Notes: generated by a model from the letters alone, not told the origin. Positions 11,663-23,734 are shown, counted from the stretch's first letter. The stretch: DNA of 64,000 nucleotides from Cylindrobasidium torrendii FP15055 ss-10 (GCA_000934385.1 KN880521.1:1-64000), one strand, 5' to 3'. Translations and numbers: made by a program.

Positions 11663-14043
11663 TCATCCTTGATGCTGGACGACAGCCTACAAGCAGCACA
11701 CGTTAGCACGAGTCGACTAGTTAAAAAGCAAAGAACGCACATCGATCTCCGACTTGAACTTCTTCGCAATGCCCGAACGGTTGATCTTCTGCGCCGCCGT
11801 CACCATCCCGTTCTCCGGCGTCCACTCTTCGCCAGTCAGAATCACTGCTTGCAGGATTTCCAGCGGCTTGAAGTCGTTCTTCTTGCCGAGCCCGACACAT
11901 TCCTTCAGGACGAGATCCATCACCTTCTTATTCTTGCACAACTCCGGTAATGAGGCATGCGCATCGACGCCTGCAATGACATTAGCACACGAGTATATCT
12001 GTGAGTAAGGCTAAACATACCGTCGAGGGTTTCAAGCCGTGCGCGGAGATGCGCTTCGTGAGGAATAATGATGGCGAGGGGCTGCTTCATGTCCGAGTTT
12101 GCGTATACACACATGTTGCTGACGAGATTGCACGCTTTATAAATCGCCTCTAAGCGCTCAAGAGCGATGTACTACAGAACCGTCAGCAAATGTCACTGGT
12201 CGTGGCAAGCACAACCTACCTCTCCGCCAGACAGCTTGACAAGGTTCTTGATACTGGGTGCAATGTGAGCTAACTGTTCAAGAGCGCAAAAAGAGAATTA
12301 CCGGTCGATGAGAGAAAGTGTTCCGTCCGGATTCCACTGGCCGACATCGCCCGTGCGCAACCAACCGTCGGGCGTGAAAATTGTGGGGTCCTCATTGAGA
12401 TCGGGGCGCTTGTAATATCCCTTGGTGACAGAGGGACCGCGAATGCAAACTTCGCCAGTCGGCGGGTCGTTCTTCGAGGAGTAGCCGGCATCCGGGACAT
12501 CGATCAGCTTAACCTCGATTGAACTCATTGGCAAGCCGACACAGTCGTAGCGCATGTTCTCAGGAGGCAATACAGCGCACATTCCACACGACTCAGTCAT
12601 TCCGTAGCCTGAATTTCCATCAGAACAAGAGTGTATACAGAGAAGGGAAGCATCATACCTGAGAGAAGGTTGAAGATGGCGACGTTGAAAAATTCTTGGG
12701 TGTCACGGCTAATTGCAGCACCGCCAGCCAAACCAACGCGTAGACGACCGCCAGTAGCCTGTCGGATCTGGGAAAGGACGAGGTTGTCGGCCAGCGCTCC
12801 AAGGATTGGTACATTGTTCTTCTTGAGCTTCATTGAACCATGGAAGGCGCCCTTTTTCAGCGCGCTGCCTTGGTTGACCTTGGCCAGAACACCCTTCCGG
12901 ATCATCTCCCAGACGGCAGGGACACCGACCATGATTGTCGGACGAAGCTCGGCAATGTCGCCCTTGCAGTTGCGTACCGACTGGTCAGTGAGAGTCTTGA
13001 CACCAGCGAAGCCGACATGAACGCCAGCAAACAGCATAGAAAGCTGGACAATGTACTCCAGGACGTGTGCAAGCGGCAGATAAGCAATGTATGTGTCGTC
13101 TTGGGTGAGATGGTGGCCCAGGAGGACGTAGACCGCGCCGACGGATGAGACGAGGTTATGGTGAGTGAGAACTACACCCTTCGGGGCGCCAGTGCTTCCA
13201 GAGGTATACATGATGCATGCGACTGACTCGCGCGTGGGACGGCGTTCGGCCAGAGTCTCTTCTTTGACGTCCTTGCCGAGCTGTTGGAGCTCGTCAATGT
13301 GAACCACGCGAATGTCTTCCCGGACGGCATGGAGATCGTCAACGAGCTTCTGGTCGACTTTGCCGTCGTAAATGATGAACTTCACGGTGGTTGTCTTTCC
13401 AAGAACGTTGTAAAGCGTGCGGAGGAGCTCAGCGTTTGTGAAAAGCCCAACACACTCGGGCTCGTTAAGGGAGTGTTGCAGACCAGCCTCGCCGAGGGTG
13501 GCGTATGCAGTAGCAATGGTGGTGCCGATATAGTTGCAGGCCTGAGCCACGATTTGCCAGTTGGCACTGCGGATGCGGTCAGCGGGGAGCATGCCAAAGC
13601 GTAGGTGGGGCACACCATGTATTTGCGTAAACATTGAAGATGTCGGAACTGCCTATCCCAAGGGCGAGAAGGCCCTTTGCGGTGTCTACAATGCGCTGCT
13701 TGAACTCGATGGCGGAAATGAAGGTGTAGGGCGAGAGTTGGAAGTATTTCCATTGCTTCTTCTCGGTGACCTCATTTCCGCCTACGACCTTCTTAACCTC
13801 CTTCTCTTCTGTGATAACATCAACGACCTCGCGCCAGCCTACAGCGTCGCGTGAGCCGAATGTACGCGCTGCGTAGTCGATAATGTCGGGCAGCGTGTCG
13901 AGCCCTTCGAAGGGCTGTGTGACGAGCCGGTCGGCGGTGATAGCTAGGCGTCGGACGCCGCCCTCAGTCTCGGACGTCGGCGGGGTGACCTCGACGGATC
14001 CCTTGCCGAAGTATCCTGGTTTTGTGGTGTGCAGCGTGGCCAT
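11663..14043 (-). CDS. long-chain acyl-CoA synthetase (fatty acid CoA ligase)
   Basis: An ANL-superfamily enzyme of roughly 690 residues that activates fatty acids with ATP and CoA. Seen in order: N-terminal MATLHTTKPGYFGKG, the P-loop-like AMP-binding motif YTSGSTGAPKGVVLTHHN, YLPLAHVLEYIVQLSMLFAG, GLAGGAAISRDTQEFFN, YGMTESCGM (adenine-binding A5), DGWLRTGDVGQWNPDG (A7) and IDRIKNLVKLSGGEYIALE (A8 hinge and fatty-acid gate). The C-terminus is EEWTPENGMVTAAQKINR, then a last tiny exon encoding AVVQHQG. This matches yeast Faa1/Faa4-type enzymes of the ER, lipid droplets or peroxisomes. No C-terminal SKL is seen, so ER or lipid droplet is more likely. The leader is ACCACCACCACC before ATG. At least five introns. 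Confidence 0.92.
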
Positions 14044-15231
14044 GGTGGTGGTGGTAAGAGGTCAAGATCGAAAGAACCGGCCGCAGGGCTTCTTGCCTAA
14101 GACCTAACCCTACGTCATTAGCGGCGTACGTCACAAACCGCTGCGCCACGTTATCTGCCTCTCCTCATCGTCCCAGGAAGCCTCCGAGAGTTTTCTGAGA
14201 GTTTTCTCCCCAAGTACTCGGCAAAATAAGCTTCTATGCTCGGAATTGTCCCCGATTCGGACTTTATATACGACGCGCACGCGGTGTAGGGCTAGCCAGA
14301 GAGTCGAGGTGTTCGCAAAATTGTTTTAATTTTTATTATCGATACGCCTTGGCCGTTGAAGCAGAAACCTATTCGTTATGTCTTGGTATACCCCGCACGG
14401 GCCCAATGCATCTTAGCGGGGGGTCACTGGTCACCTGGCCGCCAGGTGACAAATAGGACTATGCACGGATGACCGTCTTCCCCTCAACCTCCCTTTCTCG
14501 TACTTGCCGCCTAGATAACGTGTATTCATGTTATATACATACTTTGGGGAGCTCACAGCCTGGGGGCGCAACGCACGCTGCCGGCCGCGCCACATAGTAA
14601 TACAGACCGAGGCTTGTGAAATCTATTCACGGCCCGGAAGATCAGTCTAGCTCAAAGAAGCGAAACCCCCACATTTCTCGACGCGCTTTGTACACGTGAG
14701 CGCATGGGAGTTGCTCGATTCATCACTGGGATCAAGTCAGCTCATTGTCCTCCGAAAACAACCTTGGCACAGATGTACTGCCTCAGCGCCCAGCGCCCTT
14801 GGCTGTATCACTTTTATCATAGGAGAATCGCCGCAGTACAATACAGTCTAGCTCAGACAGCGCTTAGCATAAATGCACAAGCGCGAGCAGCCGAGCAGCC
14901 TTACCGCCGTGTACGTAATCAATGCCCAACACAAATGATCGTCCATACAAGGTAATGATCGCATAAACAATGGAATACATCCGTTTGCTCTCAAGGATTG
15001 TAAGTATCAGGAATATCGAAAATCGCGTATGTCCGGCCACGTAGTTGTCAAAGAATCTTCTCTTGCTGTATATTACAATGGTATCATCTCAGACTGTGGC
15101 AAGCGAACATGCTTCACAAGAAATAACTGTTCTCCACCATGCCGTATGGTTTGCCAATCTGCACTCCAAGACTGAAGCTTGCCGGCCATGACCACATTAA
15201 TTTGTCTAGATTGGCCTAGCCACTCCTCTTC
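14044..15231. other. intergenic, about 1.2 kb without a gene
   Basis: The acyl-CoA synthetase promoter occupies the left side. I see no coding frame with splice logic (14704-14955 plus is unsupported). The tRNA-like pseudogene lies just to the right. Confidence 0.4.
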
Positions 15232-15295
15232 GGGGAAGTTAAGAATCGAACCCAACACTTCCGTAATCGTGATAAACCACCTGCACCACGGACCC
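15232..15295 (-). pseudogene. tRNA-Ala-like pseudogene lacking most of the anticodon arm
   Basis: Read on the minus strand, the sequence starts GGGTCCG, continues TGGTGCAGGTGGTTTATCAC (nearly the same D arm as the tRNA-Ala at 8973-9047) and later has GTGTTGGGTTCGATTC (nearly the same T arm). Between them are about 12 bases where the intact tRNA has 22, so the anticodon arm is gone. Only the outer GGG/CCC of the acceptor stem still pairs. A-box and B-box matches remain, so Pol III binding is conceivable. A tRNA pseudogene or tRNA-derived remnant is the simplest reading. Confidence 0.55.
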
Positions 15296-15394
15296 TGATC
15301 AAAACACTCTGCTCACATGACCGGATTCGGGCCGAACTTTGATCACATAGTTGTCGACTCCGCGCTCATGCCTCTGCCACGAACCACCACCACT

Positions 15395-17972
15395 ATGAGC
15401 GGCACTAAGCAGGATAAGCGCAAAGTCTCCAAACGCAAACTCTCTAAAGATACTCCCGACGAAGTGAAGAGTGTCGAGGCTCCCAAGGCTAAGAAAGGTG
15501 TGTAGTGTGTTCGACGGTCGAGATTGTGGGCAAAGGCTAAGCACGATGCTCAGCCAGAAGTAATCATTCGATGGTGAACAATTCAGCCACTCACCCAGGA
15601 CCCGAAGCTATGTCGCCCCAAGTAGTGGCATCGAAGCGCAGGGTGAAGAATGTCGAGGAAAAGGACCTTGCAGTCAGGAAGGCATCCAGACGCGGTCGTG
15701 GTAATCGAGGCCTTCTTCAGGCCGTAAAAGATATGCCTGCGGACGTTCTTTGTGTGGTACGCCCCCACCCCCACCCGTTGCCACTCAGTCACATTGTTGT
15801 TGACTTTGGCACCCAGATATTCTCTTCCCTCGAGCCCATTGATCTCCTTCGTCTATCACGAACTTCAAAGGACCTTCGTGCTTTCTTGCTCTCGCGACTA
15901 CATTCTGAGCACGCTTGGCGCGCTGCCCGCGAAGCGATGATCGGGCTCCCGCCACTCCCACGTGACGAGAGCGAGCCTGCGTATGCCAGTTTCGTATTCG
16001 ATACCCATTGTCAGGTTCGTACCCTCTTATCATTCTATCATGGCTCTTTCATAACTCTTCCAGGAATGCGGGGCACATCGAGCCGACTGTTACATTGACT
16101 GGGTGTCTCGCATTCGCCTGTGCTCGAAGTGCCTCCAGCGCAGAGAGTTGTAAGTTTTCATGCGCTCATCGATTAAATCTTGGGGGAACTCATTTTTTCA
16201 GGTATCAGAAACAGTCAAGTCTCGATTCAATGCCTTCTACTCCTTTCCTCCATGGATCCATGCCGGAAATGACAGGACCAACGGGCGGCGATTCAAGGTG
16301 TACGGTGCTCAATTGTCGTTGAGGATACATCCCGACTAAAGACTTGAATGCTCTAGTTTTATTCAACGCGAAATTCCAAGACAGCCTTAAGCAGGCAGCC
16401 AGCAAAATGAGGCATAGATTCGATTACAGCGTGTTTGCGGAACAATGGAAGAAAGATTACGAGGCTGCACAAGCCGTACGTTGCTCCGTATCTTTTGCAA
16501 ATGTAGCATAAAAACTCACGGAGACACGCAGGAGGCCTCTAAAATCAAAGAATATATCGTTCACAGAGCTCAAGTCCAATCTGAGATACGTAAATCAGAA
16601 CTTAAGTCCCTCCGGAAACAGAGGTCCAAAGCGTACGTCTTGAATGTCTTTGCTTATCTTGGATGTTTTCTGATGATAGAATAGAATATTCGCTCGACTA
16701 GAGGCAAGTGGATGGTCAAAAGAGCTTACGCCTGACGTTCGCGATGCACTGGCGAACCACACGCTGGTCAATCGATCACAGGCACTTACAGATCGCAGTA
16801 TGTCCTCCTCACTGCCGCAGTCAATGTATCTGACCTAGTGCCCAGTCTGGATGACCATCGAACCTACCCTGCTCGAACTCATGGAGAATGTGAAAATCAG
16901 CATTCCAGCTTCTGTGGGCGCGCGACTCACGTATCTGGCCGAATATTATGAGACCTTCCTCCGTACACAGCCCTTGAACCCATCTTTCCCTCCACTTGTG
17001 ACCGTCGCCGATAGCTCTCCAATTCGCGAACTCATACACGACACACCTTCGTTCGGCGGCATCACGAAGAGAGCCTTTCTCGATATTTTTCATGCCAATA
17101 TCCTGACCATTGCGAATGATTGGCGCAAGCTGCATGACGAGCAACTCAAAGAGCTTCTTGTCTGTGGTGGCCTCAAACCAATTCTAGAGTCACCGCTGTC
17201 TGCATTTCTATGTCGCACATGCGGGTTGACGCGCGCTGACCGTCACAGACATAATATAGTCCTGTATTCCGATGCGCTTCGCCATTTATGCTGTACAAGG
17301 CGACGGCCGCCGGGGGTATATTACTCTTATGAGGCGCTAACATACTCCACCGCCCACCTATGTCCTGCACCGGCCTCGCATATCGATCATATTCGATTCG
17401 TCATTGGGACGTGCGGGATGGACCCAGAAACAGCGACGGTCGAAGAGATGGATAAGTTGGATGTGTTTTTAACATGCAAACTCTGCCAGACGCGTGGATG
17501 GGATCATTTCGAGAATTGTGAAGCCCCTCCTTCGCCTGGGACGTGGGCGATGCGTTGGAGGACAGCAATCGTATGTTGACCCCGATGTTGCCACTAGTAC
17601 CATAACACTCAGGGTTTTTCTGCAGGCGCACAGTCACGTAGGCTCAGAGCCAGTGTTTTCTCTCATCACGAACCCGAGGCATCACGAGAAGGTGCGCGAG
17701 CTGGAGCAGAAGTCACATCGGAGTTTTCCCATTATGTGCAAGCACTGTGGTCGCACCTGTGGCGAGCCCACAGATGAGAACAAGGCCAAACATACTGCAG
17801 AGTACGTGCTCAATATAAAGCTATCAGCAAGATAGCGACTCACAGCAATAGATGCCACATCTCCTCGAATGGACCGGGAGAGGGGACTGACCGGGACCGT
17901 TGGGCTCCCATCATTGACGACCGTATCTGGTTCTCGTTGTTGTTTTACTTCGGCGACGCGGATGGTCCGTAG
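15395..17972 (+). CDS. F-box protein, long form with cysteine-rich tail (paralogue D)
   Basis: The N-terminus is basic (MSGTKQDKRKVSKRKLSK), followed by MPADVLCV and IFSSLEPIDLLRLSRTSKDL (F-box), SEHAWRAAREAM, and SEPAYASFVFDTHCQ with DWVSRIRLCSKC. The middle helices end in VNQSRALTDRS. A last large exon starts WMTIEPTLLELMENVK and runs about 270 residues. Its tail carries paired cysteines: CRTCG, then DVFLTCKLCQTRGW, then IMCKHCGRTC with following His residues, and ends WFSLLFYFGDADGP. The CxxC pairs suggest zinc binding. The final intron joins KHTA to DNRCHISS. The start follows ACCACCACCACT. Function beyond F-box is not known. Confidence 0.72.
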
Positions 17973-18256
17973 ATAGAAGTCGCACTTTTCCGAATCATGC
18001 GTTCAAATCCGCGCCAAAATATGCAATTTAGGTCGTTGCGCATTATCCCAAATCGAATACATTTTCTGTTCGACAATTCGAGTGTTCAGTGGGTGAGGGC
18101 AATCCGCATGAGAACCCTACTTCCTGCACCTCACGAGGGAATCACCTTCCCGCAGATACTGTCAGAATGAGTAGTAGAGTCGCTTCAAATGCCTCGACCA
18201 ATGAGCCTGCAAGGGAAAAACACACACTGTACTCAAATAAAGATACATTCTCAAGC
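17973..18256. other. convergent 3' intergenic spacer
   Basis: A short spacer between the F-box gene and the NHX1-type gene, both ending here. A weak tRNA-like look at 17949-18018 (a B-box-like GTTCAAATCC) fails pairing tests. Nothing else seen. Confidence 0.4.
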
Positions 18257-20521
18257 TCATGGAGATCTATCCGTCGAGTTCGTCCCACTCCTCAACATCG
18301 GACTTGCCAGTCCGCGTTCCATCCGGCTATCCACCACAGGCGTACTCATCGTGGTCCCGTCCCGCTGCCTCGCATTCAAGATAACTTCCTGCCCTTCCGC
18401 ATCATCCTCACTCTCCACTCCAGCCCCCTCGAAGTTCGCATACGCCGGACTGTTTCCCCCATGGCTCCTTCTTGCCCGCCTGGCATGGAACGTCCTACTC
18501 GCCGTAGCGTTTGAAAACATCGGTAACAAGTATCGCTCGTCCAGCGCCTGGAACCACTTCCCATCTTCACCCAGCACCCTTCCACTCGGGCTGGCAGGCT
18601 CGCTGTGCTGCCGAGGCAACGGTGGGCGTCCAGGCGTCCCCGGTTGAGGCGGTTGTTGATTGAATGAAGTCGGCGCCATTGGCAATACCTCCCCAGCACT
18701 ATCCAAAGAATCAGACGAGCTCGCCGCATCGAACGCAGCAGGCTCCTGTCCATGATGATTATACCCATACTGCGAGCCAACCTGAGCCGCACGCGCCGCA
18801 TAACTCTGGTTGGCCGGCACCAGATACGACTCGTCATCTGCATACGCGCCGCCCCAGCGTCCGCCCGCCGAGCCACTGGATGAACGTCGCAGCCACGAAG
18901 CACTTCTCCCTAGCAGATCGTCCTCGTCATCGCTACTAGCATTGTCGTCCTCAACACCCGTTCGAATGCCAAGTACCTCCAGCATGCGTGCCGTTGTACC
19001 GCCAAAGACGACGACAGTCATGACAACAACAATCAGCACCGTCAACCGCAGCGTCTCCCTGCTTTCTCCCTTGAAACCTGCGGCGAGGGCAACACCCACT
19101 GCACCGCGCAATCCAGCCCAGAACAACATCATTTGGTAAGAATGAGGCAGCTCCTCTGTGCGCTGGCCTCTGGCGTGCTTGAGGAAGAAGTTGATGGCTT
19201 CGGAAAGTGGGAAGACCGCGGCATAGCGTGTGAACACGACGGCCACAAATGTGATGACGATGAAAAGCGGCTTCACGTAGTTGGTGATACCATCCGTCGG
19301 GGCGCTGGTGAAGATGGACATGCCAAGGTAGATAAAGATAAAGTTTTCGGATAGTTGCGCCAAGGTGCTGAAGATGTACTTTGAGGACCGTTGGGTGCGA
19401 CGAGACATGGTGTGGTACGCATAGTGCTTCAACGTTATACCGCAGAAAAGCAGTGATACGATGCCGGACATTCCTATGCCGTTGGAAAAGAAATAGCAAG
19501 TATACGCAGATAATGCAACCAAGCAGGACTCGATGCCAGGGTAAAGGTTGAGTGAGGAGTGCTTCAGAAGGAGGGACATAGCGAGGCCGAATGCAACTCC
19601 AAGGGCCATCGAGACACTGAAAGAGAGCAAGAAAATGCCAATGCCGCGGAAAATGGACGAGATGTACACTTCTTCGCCGTGGAACTGGGAGAGAGTTCTA
19701 GGAACATGAGGGACGAGATAATGGAAGGGCAAGCATTACTCACTCATACATGACGATACTAACCGCGTCGTTGAGCAAACTCTCGCCAAATATGACTGTG
19801 TAGAGTTTGGGGTCGACCTTGTACTGGTTGAATATGGCCAAGATCGTGACGGGGTCTGTGGCGGACAACGTCGAGCCAAATATGAGGCATTCGAGAAGGG
19901 TGACATTGAGCTTCTCTAGACCGAGGAAAGAGTAGATGTAGACGAGAACACTGTGCTGCAGGTGATGAACAGCGTGACCAAGCGCAGCAATTAGTGCTTA
20001 CCCGACGCCTATGGCAGAGATAAAGGTCCCCAGAAATGCAAAGGTCAGAATAGACCCAAAGTTTCTGAAGAAGTTTTCCTGCAAGAAAGGTGAGAAGGAA
20101 CGGGGTGGGGATGATGAAGAGGACGGACTTGCTTGAGCTCGTAGCCAGAGTTGAGAATAATGGGCGGGAGAAGAAGATTGAAGAAGAGGGTGTGTTTGAA
20201 CGTCTGCAAATCAGATCAGTTGAAGGCACATGAAAGTGGAATGTCACGCACGAGCATTTCCCTAATCTCAGATGTAGGCGCCAGACGCACGAACAACCCG
20301 ACAATCATTCCCGCGACAATGGACACCAGGGTTTCGTGCACAGCGCGGATCCGTTTTATTTGTAGATAGTACGAGGTTAGAAGGGAAAGAACGAGGAGCA
20401 GGCAGACGAGGAAGAGCGACCAAGAAGAGTAGAATTCCTCGTCCGCAACCGGCACAGGCGTCGCCGACGCGGATGCCGACTCCGCGGCGCGCTCTGTCAG
20501 CGTTGGCAACAGCTGGTCCAT
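18257..20521 (-). CDS. nhx1: endosomal/vacuolar Na+(K+)/H+ exchanger, NHX1/NHE type
   Basis: A CPA1-family exchanger of about 680 residues. TM1 is [19 protein letters not shown], preceded by an Ala/Ser-rich luminal start. Core motifs: [14 protein letters not shown] (amiloride-related LLPPI), [18 protein letters not shown] (TM4 TDPV) and [15 protein letters not shown], with the conserved ND of TM5 that carries cation and proton. [19 protein letters not shown] gives the TM8 GLRGAV motif. The cytosolic tail after [12 protein letters not shown] is about 220 residues, acidic ([11 protein letters not shown]) and Ser/Pro-rich. Yeast Nhx1 acidifies and sorts cargo in late endosomes. It shares a 162-base bidirectional promoter with the DUF202-like gene. 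Confidence 0.92.
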
Positions 20522-20683
20522 TGTCTTCCCGGTGTTGTCGGCGCTGTTCCAGTCGGCGTGGAGGTATGAACGAGAGTACGGGGCCTGACGTAATCACCCA
20601 ACAGGTATTCAGGTACACGTCGGTCCGGCCACCGAGCAATACCGCCAGAGGGCAAGACAGGCTTGTTCCAAGACCACCACGCG

Positions 20684-21351
20684 ATGGGCCGTCGTACCTA
20701 TCGGTATGATCTCGAGGAAAAGCAGTCAATAGTAGCTAATTTCCATTATTCAGTGGTCACCGAAGAGAGTCCTTCGTTGCAACTGATGTCAATGAGCTCG
20801 TCGAATTGCGTGCCCGTCAACGCACTTTCCATGGAGCCTACAGTCGCACAGCTCTGGGAAATCTTGGTTATGCTTTGACAGTACTACGACTATTTGACCG
20901 ACGTTTCTACAAGAGTAGGCATTGCAGCCAGTCTTCTCCATAGACTGACATTGTTTCAGTTGGCTTGATCTTTCTCATTCTCTCCGCCCTGTTGTTCCTC
21001 ATCGCATACCTACGGTCACGACACTCAAATCACGACTTCGCTGACCAAGCAGAAATGCTTACCCCAGAGCTTGTCGAAGAAGAACAACCAGAAGAACGGA
21101 CTCAAGATACGCGCTCAGACGAAGGACAGTCTTCAACGGCCACGCGGACACTCTCGCCAGATGCTAGTGAGGAATCGGACTCGTCTGCGAGTCCTACACG
21201 GCGGAGACAAGAGGTAATTCAAACCAAAGGGCAGGAAAATACACGCGTCTTTGGACGTCCATTTGTGACTGCGGGGTGGATCGTCATTGCGGTGACTGGC
21301 GTTGTGGCTGCAACTGAAATCGGGATTCTTATTCTCATATTCAAAGTTTAA
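20684..21351 (+). CDS. DUF202 (YidH)-like membrane protein
   Basis: Three exons fit cleanly: 20684-20703, 20754-20914 and 20960-21351. The joined protein starts MGRRTYRGHRRESF and then reads VNELVELRARQRTFHGAY and SRTALGNLGYALTVLRLF, which resembles the R-x-x-R-T-F/Y-x-A-W-x-R-T start of DUF202. A hydrophobic segment follows (GLIFLILSALLFLIAYLR). An acidic, Ser-rich loop comes next, then a C-terminal membrane segment (TAGWIVIAVTGVVAATEIG). About 190 residues. DUF202 proteins occur alone or as the C-terminal domain of VTC proteins; their function is unclear. The ATG at 20684 is the first in frame before a 20-base exon, so a further upstream exon cannot be excluded. Confidence 0.55.
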
Positions 21352-21945
21352 TGATCATGCTTGATGTTATCCGTCAGACACGCGTGCGATGATATTCCTC
21401 ACCGAAGCGGCTAGAACTCACTTTCAGGAAGTTTCCAGCTCGATACCTGCATTTGCGGGGTACAGTCGTTAATTGTCGAGAGTTGTGAGGTATGCTTGAC
21501 AAGAGAAACGCCCATCAAAAGACGTGCCTTTTCGCTCGAGCCTGCTCTTGCGTCTTACACCGACGTTCTGACAAGAAGGCGCGGAACGTGCTGTCATAAA
21601 AGACCTGTGCGGAACGAATCTCCTTGTGCAGGAGATAGCGTGTAAGGTGTGGTCCAAGTGCAATGGACTCTGTTCTTCCAGGCATTTGAGGAGTTATCAT
21701 CGTTTGCACTGTGAGGCTTTACAAAAAGGATCCTTTTGTCCACTCGAAAAACATGGGATCGTCGATACAATGGAAACTCGTATCTGAACTCCCCTGAGGA
21801 CCTCAATGACTTGCCCGCCAGGATGCCATTCAACCGGTGATTTCTTGCATATTCACTCGATATGATTGCCCTGATAAATCACAAACAACAAGTAGTAGTT
21901 CAAATGTAGTACATGCCCTTAAGCTTCATTATATATCTCCCACCC
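21352..21945. other. convergent intergenic region
   Basis: The spacer between two converging genes. Open frames 21469-21833 (minus) lack motifs and start context. Nothing else seen. Confidence 0.4.
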
Positions 21946-23205
21946 TCAAAAATCAACCACTCTCGCGTCTCGCAATAGCTCGAGCCATTCATCCATGAAC
22001 CCATCCGGAAACCCAAGCCACTCTCCGAGTCTCTTGTTCCACTCCCTTAGATTCCTCCGCCGTCCAAGCATCATTAGCACGTCGAATAAAATACCCTCGA
22101 ACACGATTTTGCGCCCATCGCTCGACCACATTGCGCCTCCAGCAACACGAACCACTCCCCCCAGATTTTCTGGGGCCGTCAACTCTCCGTCGTTAGCGCA
22201 CGCAGCGACATAATCATCAGTCTTCACAATCTGGTCAAGCATCTCATTGTCAACATTAGCAAGAAAGAACAGCGCGTATTGCGCCAGTGGCCCAAACTCC
22301 TCGAATTCGCTTGTGGCCAGAGCCTGTCGCACCGCTTTGTCACTGTGAGAAGCATACAGAAGGGCAATAGCCTTGACATCGGGCATGACGAGCTCAGGCT
22401 CATCTGATTCACCAGGATCAGCAGCTGGCGAATACGCTGGAGTCGTGCTTGGTAGGGTACGTGCAGCTCGAGACGGGTGAGCGGGCGTAGCAAATGGGTT
22501 GTGGGTTGGTGCATATCGTGTGGCAGGACTCGGAGCCGGAGACGAGGGCGGCGTGATAGCAGCGGAGCTGGCGCGAGACGCAGCCGGATCCCAGAATGGA
22601 TTTCCAGGACTGTCCGGGACCGACGTAGTAGCAGAGCGAGGTGACTCGGACGATTCCTCTAAAATAGTACTGAGATTCAAGGCAGACGCTAGATGAGGTG
22701 GGAGAGGGTTTCTCGGGGTCGTGGAAGAGGACGCCTGCGTGCGTTCCACAGCGGGAGTAGAAGTGAATGGTCCAGGGGACGAGGGAGGCGACGAGCCTGT
22801 CACAACAATGGATGGATTGAAATGACTCTCCTCGAAGAGATCATCATCCTCGGACGTCGAGGTATGGTTCTCGGCGGTACCGGGAAACAACTGTGTCGCA
22901 CACTGCGCAACCGGAGACCATATGTCCTCGTCGACATTCATGGGTGATCCCATAGGCGTGTCATAAACCATCGGACTCCGTCTCGAAGAGGAGGCCGGCG
23001 GAGTGTCGACGCTCATAGCAGCGGCATTGAGTGCATTGCGCAGAAAAGGAGACATAGTATTGCCTTTCCTGGGAGAGAATGTCACGTTTGAGGGTTGAAT
23101 CGACGGCCCTAACACGTTGCGCGTCGCAACGCTCAAGCTCCCTTTCATGGGAACCTGTCCATAGGCAAAGCTCATCGGGGATGCTACGGTTCTTGTCAAA
23201 ATCAT
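21946..23205 (-). CDS. unknown Ser/Pro-rich protein, single exon, 419 residues
   Basis: An intronless open frame, unusual in this intron-rich window. Residues 1 to about 240 are low-complexity and rich in Ser, Pro and Thr, with many SP/TP sites (TPPASSSRRSP, DTPMGSP, SSPPSSPGP). The C-terminal 150 residues look folded and helical: VKAIALLYASHSDKAVRQA, GPLAQYALFFLANVDNEM, VAGGAMWSSDGRKIVFEG, LREWNKRLGEWLGFPDGF. I recognise no family. The proline-directed sites suggest phospho-regulation, which is inference. A degraded copy of its first 50 or so codons lies at 42095-42260. Confidence 0.6.
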   Translation of the reverse strand: MILTRTVASPMSFAYGQVPMKGSLSVATRNVLGPSIQPSNVTFSPRKGNTMSPFLRNALNAAAMSVDTPPASSSRRSPMVYDTPMGSPMNVDEDIWSPVAQCATQLFPGTAENHTSTSEDDDLFEESHFNPSIVVTGSSPPSSPGPFTSTPAVERTQASSSTTPRNPLPPHLASALNLSTILEESSESPRSATTSVPDSPGNPFWDPAASRASSAAITPPSSPAPSPATRYAPTHNPFATPAHPSRAARTLPSTTPAYSPAADPGESDEPELVMPDVKAIALLYASHSDKAVRQALATSEFEEFGPLAQYALFFLANVDNEMLDQIVKTDDYVAACANDGELTAPENLGGVVRVAGGAMWSSDGRKIVFEGILFDVLMMLGRRRNLREWNKRLGEWLGFPDGFMDEWLELLRDARVVDF

Positions 23206-23734
23206 TGGAGGGTGATTTGGCTAACAAATCATACGGGAATCGCTGTTGACTAGACTGCAGACAAGTGAAGTGATCTCGAGACTCGTGATGGTGGCTCTGG
23301 ACAAGGAATCATTGCGTCCGATCAAATGTCATTTTATACCATCCGATGGACCCGGTTCATATTAGGAAACGGCCATCAAGTGCTGACAAGCCTGACAAAC
23401 GCCCATTGTCATGATCGACTGTTCTGTTCTGAAGGTTTCTTGGTGACACCGATGGCGGAGTTTTTGCCTGACAAGCAAACTGTAGAATAACAATGAGATG
23501 CGCGATTGCGGGGCCCTCTGTTGACGCCAAGTAGAAAGAAAGTGGCGTTCATAGCGAGCGGTTCACCCTTGCTGCTCTGCAAGTTGTTATGTACGTAAAC
23601 CGATCGCAGGCCAGTGGTATGCCACGATGTTGACATAAACCTCAGGAGAAGCTGTGAACTAGTACGCATTCTTGGACGCGGTTCAGATGAGGAGACTTTA
23701 TACAAGGAACATATTTGCATGCTATCAAGAGGCA
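23206..23734. other. intergenic, part of the duplicated block
   Basis: The promoter side of the 419-residue gene and the 3' side of the NTF2-like gene. Parts of it, e.g. the AAGTAGAAAGAAAGTGGCGT stretch near 23529, recur near 42348. No gene seen. Confidence 0.4.

Noticed and set aside
17949..18018. Possible tRNA (GGCG..CGCC ends and GTTCAAATCC B-box-like sequence)
   Set aside because: The T stem does not pair, no anticodon stem forms, and the left half is the coding end of the F-box gene at 15395-17972.
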